Below, piece after piece: positions 39,647-46,662 of a stretch of DNA of 46,662 nucleotides. A program made the translations under genes and the position numbers. The notes under the pieces are model-generated. The model was not told where the DNA came from and ran no database searches. It worked only from the letters and a program-made list of their open reading frames with translations. Source of the stretch: CAUVKI01 sp963552605 (GTDB lineage: Bacteria; Bacillota; Clostridia; Tissierellales; Peptoniphilaceae); NCBI GenBank assembly GCA_963552605.1, contig CAUVKI010000013.1, positions 1 through 46,662 of the forward strand, given 5' to 3'. Each line of letters begins with the position of its first letter. Positions within the stretch are counted from its first letter, which is position 1.

Positions 39647-40723
39647 TTAACCCAGCTCCTGATTTAATTTCTCCGCTTCGGAATTGGTTGCCAGTGCGTC
39701 AATCAACTCATTCAGATCTCCGTCCATTATGGAGTCGAGCTTATATAGCGTGAGATTTATTCTATGGTCGGTCACACGGCTTTGCGGAAAATTATAAGTG
39801 CGAATTCTTTCCGAGCGATCTCCCGACCCGACCATTCCCTTTCTCTCGCTGGCAATGGCTGCCTGCTGTTCTTCAAGCTTTTTTTCATAGAGTTTCGATC
39901 TAAGCACTTTCATCGCCTTATCACGATTTTTCAGCTGACTTCTCTCGTCTTGACAAGTCACCACTATTCCTGTGGGCAGGTGAGTAATTCTAACTGCGGA
40001 ATCTGTAGTGTTTACATGCTGTCCTCCGGCTCCGCTCGATCTGCAGGTTATAATATCCAAATCCCTTTCATCAATCTCCACATCAACATCTTCCGCCTCG
40101 GGTAATACTGCAACCGTTGCAGCGGAGGTATGAATTCTTCCGGAACTTTCCGTTTCAGGCACTCTCTGCACCCTGTGCACTCCGGATTCATATTTAAGCT
40201 TGCTGTAAGCTCCTTTTCCGACAATCATCATCGAAACCTCTTTCACTCCCCCGATTCCGATTTCGTTGATGTCCATTATCTCAATTTTCCACCTTCTTCT
40301 CTCCACAAACCTTGTGTACATTCTATATAGATCTCCGGCAAAAAGAGCCGCCTCATCTCCTCCTGTACCTCCCCTGATTTCCATAATAACATTTCTTTCA
40401 TCATTCGGGTCTTTCGGAATTAACATCTTTTTTAATTCATTTTGCGAAATTTCTATTTTTTCCTCAAGCTCTTTCACCTCTTCCTTGACAAGTTCACGCA
40501 TATCCTCATCAAGTTTTTCATAGAGCATTTCCTTTGAATTCTTAAGCTCCTCATTGAGTTTTTTGTACTCTCTGTAAGCGTTCATAAGTTCTTCAAGCTC
40601 ACCATGCTCAATCAGAAGTTTTTGCCATTTCTCTCTGTCGTTCATAATATCCGGATCTATTATTTTCTTTGCAAGCTCGTCATACTTTTCTTGCACAAGA
40701 TCCAGTTTTTCCGTAAGTTTCAT
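39647..40723 (-). CDS. prfA: Peptide chain release factor 1 (RF1)
   Basis: 358 residues; ends translation at UAA and UAG. Stop-recognition PxT motif seen as RVPETESSGRIHTSAAT; the catalytic GGQ loop as CRSSGAGGQHVNTTDSAVRITH. N-terminal helical domain (VQEKYDELAKKIIDPD) is normal. GAGGAG ribosome site upstream. It closes the minus unit rpmE-prmC-two chromate transporters-prfA, and is thus separated from prmC, its methylase, by the transporter pair. Confidence 0.97.
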   Translation of the reverse strand: MKLTEKLDLVQEKYDELAKKIIDPDIMNDREKWQKLLIEHGELEELMNAYREYKKLNEELKNSKEMLYEKLDEDMRELVKEEVKELEEKIEISQNELKKMLIPKDPNDERNVIMEIRGGTGGDEAALFAGDLYRMYTRFVERRRWKIEIMDINEIGIGGVKEVSMMIVGKGAYSKLKYESGVHRVQRVPETESSGRIHTSAATVAVLPEAEDVDVEIDERDLDIITCRSSGAGGQHVNTTDSAVRITHLPTGIVVTCQDERSQLKNRDKAMKVLRSKLYEKKLEEQQAAIASERKGMVGSGDRSERIRTYNFPQSRVTDHRINLTLYKLDSIMDGDLNELIDALATNSEAEKLNQELG

Positions 40724-40735
40724 AAAATAATCTCC

Positions 40736-41254
40736 TCAATAAAAAATTAAGCCGCAAACTGCTCCCAATATAATTAAAAATATGGGATCAATTTTTTTTA
40801 ATCTGATAAGCGCAAAAAAAACCGCCGCAATTAAAACGCCTTTAAAGTCCGACACGGTCGCCATAGCCACGGTTATTGAAGCGGACAACAAAAGCCCGAG
40901 CACTACGGGACGAATTCCGGTGAAAGCCGCCTTTACCGTTCTGTTTTCTGAAAAAGCATTTAAAAATTTAACCACAACGCTAATCACAATGACCGACGGC
41001 GTTACCACTCCCAAAGTTGCCGCCAAAGCCCCGAAAATTCCCGCTGTCCTTTCACCGACAAAGGTTGCGCAATTTATAGAAACGGGACCCGGAGTCATTT
41101 CCGAAACTGCAAGTATATCTACAAATTCTTCATTGCTTATCCAATCATTCTCAAGAATTACAGCATTGCGAACAAGCGGCAGCATAGCATACCCTCCGCC
41201 GAATGTAAACGCACCTATTTTGAAAAAAGTCAAAAAGAGCTTAAAATAAATCAT
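40736..41254 (-). CDS. Chromate transporter family protein (half-size), copy 1
   Basis: 172 residues, about five to six helices. Opening LFLTFFKIGAFTFGGGYAMLPL and AVSEMTPGPVSINCATFVG are the ChrA-domain signature. Half-size ChrA proteins usually occur as pairs that form one transporter of chromate, or more likely of a normal anion such as sulfate. The ATG overlaps the stop of its partner (ATGA). Confidence 0.9.
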   Translation of the reverse strand: MIYFKLFLTFFKIGAFTFGGGYAMLPLVRNAVILENDWISNEEFVDILAVSEMTPGPVSINCATFVGERTAGIFGALAATLGVVTPSVIVISVVVKFLNAFSENRTVKAAFTGIRPVVLGLLLSASITVAMATVSDFKGVLIAAVFFALIRLKKIDPIFLIILGAVCGLIFY

Positions 41255-41781
41255 CGTCTATCCTTCTTGAAATCGCAGATTACCGCAGCCGTCGCTCCCA
41301 AAGCAATCAGAGCTATCGGACTGAGTTTCAAAAATACAACTGCCAAGGCACAAGACACCATCACAACTAACAGCAAAGGAGTTTTCTTCTCCGACTCCGT
41401 CATCTTCCACCAAGCGTTTATAATCAGGACACATACTGCAATGCGTATCCCTTTGAACGCACGAATAATTATTGCATTATCTCTATAACTCCACAAGAAG
41501 CTCGCAATTATAAAAATAATTAAAAACGAGGGTAAAATCACTCCCAATGTTGCGAAAATTCCCCCAAAAAGTTTGGAATGTCTATTACCGACATAGGTGG
41601 CAATATTGACCGCTATGGGACCGGGTGTGGACTCCGCCACCGCTATTACATTTAAGAACTCCTCTTGAGAAAGCCAGCCTTTTTTTTCAACAACTTGCTT
41701 CTCAATAAGCGGAACCATAGCGTACCCTCCCCCGAAGGTAAAAGCACCTATCTTAAAAAAAGTAAAAAATAACTCCCACAT
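41251..41781 (-). CDS. Chromate transporter family protein (half-size), copy 2
   Basis: 176 residues with the paired opening LFFTFFKIGAFTFGGGYAMVPL and AVAESTPGPIAVNIATYVGN, related to copy 1. The two arose by duplication of one ChrA domain. Four bases separate it from the prmC stop. Insertion between prmC and prfA breaks the common prfA-prmC adjacency. Actual substrate unproven. Confidence 0.9.
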   Translation of the reverse strand: MWELFFTFFKIGAFTFGGGYAMVPLIEKQVVEKKGWLSQEEFLNVIAVAESTPGPIAVNIATYVGNRHSKLFGGIFATLGVILPSFLIIFIIASFLWSYRDNAIIIRAFKGIRIAVCVLIINAWWKMTESEKKTPLLLVVMVSCALAVVFLKLSPIALIALGATAAVICDFKKDRR

Positions 41782-41785
41782 TATT

Positions 41786-42574
41786 TCAGTTCCTAAAAAT
41801 AAAAAATCTGTCGTTGCCTTGATAATCCTTTTGAATTTCTCCCTTGCCGAAAATTTTCTTTAACTCCTCTCCCTGATTATAACCTATTTCCGCCAAAAAC
41901 ATTCCGCCATCCGCCAAATACAACGGAAGCTTTTTAGAAATCTCACGGTAAAACTTAAGCCCGTCGCAACCGCCGTCAAGAGCCGTTTCGGGTTCAAATT
42001 TAACCGAGGGCTCCAAAAAATTAAGCTCTCCGGTCGGCACATAGGGCGGATTGGAAACTATCACATCAAATTTTCTTCCCGAAAACGGTTCAAACAGGTT
42101 TCCCGAAACTATCTCGCAATTTTTTACTTTTAAGTGCTCTCTATTCCTTATGGCATAATCAAGAGCTTTTTCGTCTATATCCGAAAGAGAAACGAAAACT
42201 TCGGGTCTTTCCGAAGCAATCGTAAGCCCGATTACCCCCGAACCCGTGCAAAGATCTAAAATATTTTTGTGAGAAGAACCCGACTCGGAAAGCAGGAGTT
42301 CCACTAAAAGTTCCGTTTCCTGCCTTGGAATAAGCACTCCCTCTCCCACAAAAAAACTCCTTCCGAAAAAAGTTGTCTTTCCCAAAACATATTCCACAGG
42401 CATTTCCCGACTCAAAGAAAGATCCATCTCATATAGCCTTTCATCGTTTTCAGGCAAAAGAGATAATTTTTTTCTATATAACTCTCCTCTTCCCATATTC
42501 AAAAGTTCCATAAGCAGAAGTTCTCTTTCTTTCTTCCCTTCCTCTCTCAAAAACAAAAATTCCCCGACAGTCAT
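41786..42574 (-). CDS. prmC: Peptide chain release factor N5-glutamine methyltransferase PrmC
   Basis: 262 residues. Methylates the glutamine of the GGQ loop in RF1 and RF2, both encoded in this window. Seen: N-terminal helical domain, PVEYVLGKTTFFGRSF, VLIPRQETELLVELLL, SAM motif ILDLCTGSGVIGL and the catalytic NPPYVP. The start is ATG 42574 with GGGGAGAT upstream; the longer frame to 42634 covers the rpmE terminator and is rejected. Confidence 0.95.
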   Translation of the reverse strand: MTVGEFLFLREEGKKERELLLMELLNMGRGELYRKKLSLLPENDERLYEMDLSLSREMPVEYVLGKTTFFGRSFFVGEGVLIPRQETELLVELLLSESGSSHKNILDLCTGSGVIGLTIASERPEVFVSLSDIDEKALDYAIRNREHLKVKNCEIVSGNLFEPFSGRKFDVIVSNPPYVPTGELNFLEPSVKFEPETALDGGCDGLKFYREISKKLPLYLADGGMFLAEIGYNQGEELKKIFGKGEIQKDYQGNDRFFIFRN

Positions 42575-42591
42575 ATAGATTATCTCCCCAA

Positions 42592-42630
42592 AAAAAAAGA
42601 AAAGTTCGCACCAAAAAAAGCACGAACCTT
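42592..42630 (-). terminator. Likely terminator or attenuator after rpmE
   Basis: On the minus strand GTTCGTGC pairs with GTGCGAAC (two wobble pairs) around TTTTTTTG, followed by a long T-run. It lies between rpmE and prmC and may be leaky, since prmC has no other visible promoter. Confidence 0.6.
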
Positions 42631-42635
42631 TCACG

Positions 42636-42836
42636 CTAGTTGATCTTGTATTTCTTTTTGAACTTCTCTACGCGACCGCCACGCTCGGAAAATTTTTGTT
42701 TGCCCGTATAAAAAGGGTGGCATTCAGAACAAATCTCCACCTTGAGCGTATCCTTTACCGAACCCGTTTTCCATGTATTCCCACATGCACAGGTAACGGT
42801 AGCCTCTTTATATTCCGGCTGCAAATCTTTTTGCAT
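42636..42836 (-). CDS. rpmE: 50S ribosomal protein L31 (zinc-binding form)
   Basis: 66 residues. Family features: MQKDLQPEYKEATVTCACGN at the start and CSECHPFYTGKQKFSERGGRVEKF. The cysteine set (CAC and CxxC) marks the zinc-containing paralogue. The start is ATG 42836 with GGGGGTGAT 4 bases upstream; the frame up to 42875 has no ribosome site. Confidence 0.95.
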   Translation of the reverse strand: MQKDLQPEYKEATVTCACGNTWKTGSVKDTLKVEICSECHPFYTGKQKFSERGGRVEKFKKKYKIN

Positions 42837-42865
42837 ATCATCACCCCCAACACCGTACTCGGAAA

Positions 42866-42894
42866 ATTTTATCACAGCCTTTTGCGAAAAACAA
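42866..42894 (-). promoter_or_regulatory. SigA-type promoter of rpmE
   Basis: Minus strand TTGTTT (42889-42894), 17-base spacer, TAAAAT (42866-42871), 30 bases ahead of the rpmE start. Confidence 0.6.
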
Positions 42895-42960
42895 GTATTA
42901 TTTTACAACCCGCCACGACAAAGGAATAACATATCTCGAATATTTCATATAGGATTAAAA

Positions 42961-43638
42961 TTATATGGAGGCGAGATTTTTCATAAGAATATCTTTTATC
43001 TTTTCCAATTCCAAAATTCGCTCTTCATTAGGATTTTTTGACGACTTCATTCCGCAAAGAGCAATATCCGTCTTTTTAAGTTTCTTTCTTATGTAGCTGT
43101 AAAAAACTTCATCACGCTTCCAATAGCCGCTTATATAAAAATTCTCGCAACTGATGGGAGAAGGCTCGGGTTTTACAACCATAATCTCATAAAACTTTCC
43201 CCTTTCCTCGACAAGACACTCATCAAAAATGCCCATCCCGCTTTCATTTAAAAAACTTCTGAGCTCGGGACAAGCGGTGTTTGGCTGCAAAATAAGGGAA
43301 TGGCAGCTAAAAACAACTTCCATTCCCCGCTTTATAATCTCGGCTATCAATATTCCCCCCATTCCCGCTATGACTATTTCGTCCGCCTCATAGGGTTTTA
43401 GGACGGAAAGACCGTAGCCCTCCCTGCAATCGGTTTTACAGTCAAGTCCGCTCATTTTGAAAAGCATTCTCGCTTTTTCCAACGAACCTCCTGAAACATC
43501 GCTTGCTATCGCATATTTTATTCTTCTCTTTTCAAGTAAGTATTTGGGAATTAACCCGTGGTCAGTGCCTATGTCCGCAACTATGGAATTTTCAGAAACC
43601 TGTTGCACAATTTTTTTCATTCTTTCAGGTAGAATCAT
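42961..43638 (-). CDS. trmK: tRNA (adenine(22)-N(1))-methyltransferase TrmK
   Basis: 225 residues. Forms m1A22 in tRNA. Seen: SIVADIGTDHGLIPKYLL (SAM motif I), AIASDVSGGSLEKAR, ADEIVIAGMGGILIAEII and LILQPNTACPELRSFL, all of the TrmK/YqfN family. It overlaps rpoD by 4 bases (ATGA), the usual dnaG-rpoD-trmK order of Clostridia. Confidence 0.94.
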   Translation of the reverse strand: MILPERMKKIVQQVSENSIVADIGTDHGLIPKYLLEKRRIKYAIASDVSGGSLEKARMLFKMSGLDCKTDCREGYGLSVLKPYEADEIVIAGMGGILIAEIIKRGMEVVFSCHSLILQPNTACPELRSFLNESGMGIFDECLVEERGKFYEIMVVKPEPSPISCENFYISGYWKRDEVFYSYIRKKLKKTDIALCGMKSSKNPNEERILELEKIKDILMKNLASI

Positions 43639-44729
43639 TCCAAAAAATCCTTAAGTCTTTTTGACCTGCTGGGATGTCTGAGTTTTCTTAGAGCCTTTGC
43701 CTCAATCTGGCGAATTCTCTCCCTTGTGACATCAAACTCCTGCCCAACTTCCTCAAGCGTTCTTGCTCTTCCGTCATCTAAACCGAAACGAAGCCTTAAG
43801 ACCTTTCTCTCTCTGAGAGTGAGAGTGTCCAAAACCTCGGAGAGTTGTTCCTTAAGCATTATAAAAGTCGCCGCCTCCGCAGGAGCTAAGACTTCATTAT
43901 CCGGAATGAAATCTCCAAGATGAGAATCCTCCTCCTCGCCTATCGGAGTTTCGAGGGATACCGGTTCCTGCGCAATCTTCATTATCTCCCGAACCTTTTC
44001 GACTTCCATTCCCATTTCCTTTGCAATCTCTTCCGCTATCGGATCCCTGCCAAGCTCCTGAACAAGACTTCGCTGTATCCTTACAAGCTTATTTATCGTT
44101 TCAACCATATGAACGGGAATCCTTATAGTTCTCGCCTGATCCGCAATCGCCCTTGTAATCGCCTGTCTAATCCACCAAGTGGCATAGGTACTGAATTTAA
44201 AGCCCTTAGTATAATCAAATTTTTCGACGGCTTTCATAAGCCCCAAATTACCCTCTTGTATCAAGTCAAGAAACATCATTCCTCGACCCACATAACGCTT
44301 GGCTATGCTCACCACCAATCTCAGATTTGCCTCCGCAAGTTTTCTCTTTGCGGCTTCCGAACCCACTTCCATACTCTTAGCTAAAGCGATTTCTTCATCT
44401 ATGGATAAGAGCGGAATTTTTCCTATTTCCTTAAGATACATACGCACGGGATCATCTATATTCACACCCTTAGGAACTGAGAGATCCTCTTTGGACAGGT
44501 CTATTTCCTCTTCTTTCGACACAAGGTTTTGTTTCATCTCGGAATCTTTTTTCACTTCTATGCCCTTTTCTTCAAACTTATTATACATATCCTCGATTTG
44601 ATCCAAGTTTATATTCAACTCTCCCAAACGATTTAAAATCTCCGACTCCAAAAGAAATCCGACCTTTTTTCCGTCCGCAATCAGCTTTTTGACCTCATTC
44701 AATTGAACTATGTTTTTTTGCTCTGCCAA
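43635..44729 (-). CDS. rpoD: Primary sigma factor RpoD/SigA
   Basis: 364 residues. Region 1.2/2 seen as DDPVRMYLKEIGKIPLLS, NLRLVVSIAKRYVGRGMMFLDLIQEGNLGLMKAVEKFDY with TYATWWIRQAITRAI, and region 4.2 LEEVGQEFDVTRERIRQIEAKALRKLRHP. The large spacer of proteobacterial RpoD is absent, as in Firmicutes. It starts with TTG 44729, with AAGGAGG eight bases ahead. Confidence 0.97.
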   Translation of the reverse strand: MAEQKNIVQLNEVKKLIADGKKVGFLLESEILNRLGELNINLDQIEDMYNKFEEKGIEVKKDSEMKQNLVSKEEEIDLSKEDLSVPKGVNIDDPVRMYLKEIGKIPLLSIDEEIALAKSMEVGSEAAKRKLAEANLRLVVSIAKRYVGRGMMFLDLIQEGNLGLMKAVEKFDYTKGFKFSTYATWWIRQAITRAIADQARTIRIPVHMVETINKLVRIQRSLVQELGRDPIAEEIAKEMGMEVEKVREIMKIAQEPVSLETPIGEEEDSHLGDFIPDNEVLAPAEAATFIMLKEQLSEVLDTLTLRERKVLRLRFGLDDGRARTLEEVGQEFDVTRERIRQIEAKALRKLRHPSRSKRLKDFLE

Positions 44730-44755
44730 GACAAGCCCCTCCTTACAAACCCCGT

Positions 44756-46489
44756 CTAAGTCATTTTAAGTATCTTGTTTATTCTTGCAAGCTCCGAAAG
44801 CAGCTCAACACTGCACTCGGAAGCTTTCAATTTCGACAACAGCTCAGCTCTTTCTCTCTTCAACCTTTTCTTTTCTTCCATTTTTATGTACTCACTTAAG
44901 CTTTCTTCCATTTCCTCATTGAAAAAATCCTCATTCACAAAAAAAATCTGCTTAAGCCTATCCGAACAACCCGGATTTTCTTTCAACACCAACTCATAAA
45001 GCTTAGCTCTTTCAATATCGCCATTCTTTTGTCTTATACTCTCAATAGCCTGATGTATATTCCCAAATTCTTGATTTTGAAACACAAAATCCGGGCACTC
45101 TCCCCTAATCCTCTCAAAGATTTCAGGGGCAATCGCACAAAGTTTTACGAGTTGAAATTCCCAAAAATCAATCACCTTTTTCCTAATTGGAGGTAGAGAT
45201 ATATTTTCATTTCCGACAGGCTTATAATCTTTCACCACGCTTTTCATCACTTCATGCGAAAGATTAAGATCCTCCGAAAACTTTTGATACAACACCTCTC
45301 TTTGCAAAGGATTTTTTATAGTACGGGTCATATTCAAAAACTCTCGTATAAGTTTCATCTTCTCTTCCGGCGAAGTTATGTCATATTTAGATCGCAAAAA
45401 ATCCATTCTATACACATAGGGAGTTTTTGATTTTTCCGTCAGTTTAAAAAAATCCTCTTTAGAATGCGACTTAAAAAATTCATCAGGATCTTTTGCATCT
45501 CCCATCGAAATTATTTGAGGCGTTTCTCCCGCATCATAAAAAATATCTATCACCCTCAAAGTCGCCTTTACTCCGGCTTGGTCCGAGTCATAAGAAATAT
45601 AAATCCTACTTCCGAAACGGGAAACCATCTTAGCCTGCTTTTCCGTAAGAGCGGTACCCAAACTCGCAACTGCCATGGGAATTCCCTTTTGAAAAAGAGA
45701 AATCACGTCCATATATCCCTCAACCAAAAAAATCGCCTTGCGGTCGGAATATTTTTTTACCAAGTTAAGCCCGTAAAGATTATGTCCTTTTGAAAAAATT
45801 TCACTTTCCGGACTGTTAAGATACTTCGGCTTGTCATCTCCCATAGCTCTCGCTCCAAAACCTATCACACGATTTTTCACATCTATTATGGGAAAAACTA
45901 TCCTATTGCGAAAAGTATCATAAAACGAACCCGTCTTACTCTTTTTTATTAGTCCCAGCGAAACCAATTCCTCCTCAGTGGCCTTTCCTTTCATTGCGAC
46001 AACCAAACTATCCCAAGCATCTTCGGCATACCCCAATCCGAACAATTTTTGCGTACTTTCAGATAAACCTCTCCCGTCAAGATATGCTTGTGCTCTTTTG
46101 TTTTTTTTGAGATTTTCATAATAGAAACGAGCGGCTAGGGAATTCACTTCATATAATCTCTTACGCCTTTTCTCACCTACATCTTCCAAAGAGGTATCTT
46201 CAATTTGTATTCCCGCTCTTTCAGCCAACAGCTTAACCGAATCCGCAAAAGAAAGATTTTCCATCTTCATAACAAAGGTAATCGCATCTCCACTTTCTCC
46301 GCAGCCGAAACAATGAAAATATTGCCTCTCTTCATTAACGGAAAAAGAAGGCGTTTTTTCCGAATGAAAAGGACACAGCCCTGTATAACCTCTCCCCGTT
46401 TTTTTTAGCTCAACATAAGAAGAAATTAAAGAAACTATGTCCGTACTGTCTTTTATTTTTTCCGATAATCCCTCACTTATTCTAATCAT
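44756..46489 (-). CDS. dnaG: DNA primase DnaG
   Basis: 577 residues. CHC2 zinc domain near residues 40-65 (GLCPFHSEKTPSFSVN; HCFGCGESGDAITF), RNA-polymerase-like core with VEGYMDVISLFQKGI and ISYDSDQAGVKATLR (TOPRIM, EGYMD and DxD). The C-terminal helicase-binding helix bundle is seen as the K/E-rich end. Reads the minus strand; its promoter is at 46522-46550. Confidence 0.96.
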   Translation of the reverse strand: MIRISEGLSEKIKDSTDIVSLISSYVELKKTGRGYTGLCPFHSEKTPSFSVNEERQYFHCFGCGESGDAITFVMKMENLSFADSVKLLAERAGIQIEDTSLEDVGEKRRKRLYEVNSLAARFYYENLKKNKRAQAYLDGRGLSESTQKLFGLGYAEDAWDSLVVAMKGKATEEELVSLGLIKKSKTGSFYDTFRNRIVFPIIDVKNRVIGFGARAMGDDKPKYLNSPESEIFSKGHNLYGLNLVKKYSDRKAIFLVEGYMDVISLFQKGIPMAVASLGTALTEKQAKMVSRFGSRIYISYDSDQAGVKATLRVIDIFYDAGETPQIISMGDAKDPDEFFKSHSKEDFFKLTEKSKTPYVYRMDFLRSKYDITSPEEKMKLIREFLNMTRTIKNPLQREVLYQKFSEDLNLSHEVMKSVVKDYKPVGNENISLPPIRKKVIDFWEFQLVKLCAIAPEIFERIRGECPDFVFQNQEFGNIHQAIESIRQKNGDIERAKLYELVLKENPGCSDRLKQIFFVNEDFFNEEMEESLSEYIKMEEKKRLKRERAELLSKLKASECSVELLSELARINKILKMT

Positions 46490-46521
46490 ATCCCATCTCC
46501 GAAATTATTTTTGTCTCTTGC

Positions 46522-46550
46522 AATATATCTTTACCGAAAAAAAATGTCAA
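46522..46550 (-). promoter_or_regulatory. SigA-type promoter of the dnaG-rpoD-trmK unit
   Basis: Minus strand TTGACA (46545-46550), 17-base spacer and TATATT (46522-46527), 33 bases before the dnaG start. The strongest -35 box seen in the window. Confidence 0.8.
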
Positions 46551-46642
46551 GCTGAAGATTTTTGAGTGCACGATATCCGAATAAACAACAACCTAACCTC
46601 TATCATAAAAGTATGATATAATAACCTAAAGGGGGGAATGAA

Positions 46643-46662
46643 ATGGAAAAAGATCTTAAGAA
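46643..46662 (+). CDS. Start of a divergent gene (cut by window end)
   Basis: ATG 46643 (MEKDLK...) follows AAGGGGGG at 46629-46636 and TATAAT at 46617-46622 (-35 weak). Only six codons are visible, so no function can be named. Confidence 0.55.

Overview
The window looks like a chromosomal segment of an AT-rich, anaerobic, low-GC Gram-positive bacterium (Clostridia/Tissierellia type). The evidence is: strong AAGGAGG-type ribosome sites with several GTG and TTG starts; a cobalt-early (anaerobic) cobalamin gene set; rubredoxin; an Ile T-box leader; SigA-type promoters; a TagO/MnaA pair; YtxH and bactofilin proteins; and the dnaG-rpoD-trmK order. The genus cannot be resolved from sequence alone. 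Most of the window is ordinary housekeeping DNA, broken by short accessory patches.

Layout, left to right. 1-290: the 3' end of an Rpn-type nuclease gene and a duplicated scrap of it. 351-4923: six packed cobalamin genes, cbiC-cbiD-cbiE-cbiT-cbiF-cbiG, followed by a bactofilin and, from its own promoter, rubredoxin. 5788-7665: an NlpC/P60 cell-wall hydrolase and a variant folD. 7761-8690 (minus): a Fic protein with an HTH domain. 8886-11412 (minus): two tandemly duplicated WG-repeat lipoproteins. 11658-16403: secA, prfB (with the programmed +1 frameshift), a YtxH protein and a DUF948-like membrane protein. 16471-21824: marR-sua5-rpiB-tagO-mnaA-murA, a translation-fidelity and cell-envelope operon. 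21825-22756: little coding; it holds two 95-bp MITE-like repeats around a small membrane-protein gene, a gene remnant and a 57-bp palindrome. 22757-27186: tpx, a large secreted protein of unknown function with a possible cysteine-hydrolase domain, a broken transposase HTH fragment, a group II intron tail and an HtrA protease. 27474-28631 (minus): a decaying toxin-antitoxin patch (RelE-like toxin with a downstream antitoxin, a truncated Txe/YoeB gene, a doubly frameshifted XRE repressor). 28887-29957: a secreted nuclease fused to a wall-binding-like domain and a zinc-binding tail. 29999-32913 (minus): ktrB-ktrA-GNAT-Nudix operon. 33081-37366: another Rpn nuclease, an Ile T-box and a long IleRS2-type ileS. 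37517-39622: MATE transporter and TraX-like membrane protein. 39647-42836 (minus): rpmE-prmC-two half-size chromate transporters-prfA. 42961-46489 (minus): dnaG-rpoD-trmK. The last 20 bases start a divergent gene.

How the genes work together: the cbi block supplies consecutive ring-methylation, contraction and decarboxylation steps of anaerobic corrin synthesis. prfB, prfA and prmC form the complete release-factor and release-factor methylation set. TagO, MnaA and MurA all draw on UDP-GlcNAc for wall polymers. KtrA/KtrB form a potassium uptake system. The sequence most worth a second look is the GIHH signature in place of HIGH in IleRS, the FolD lacking two catalytic residues, the repeat scraps next to both Rpn genes, the paired MITE-like elements, and the nested, decaying toxin-antitoxin patch. 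I saw no CRISPR array, no rRNA or tRNA gene, and no multi-gene defence system that I would call new.
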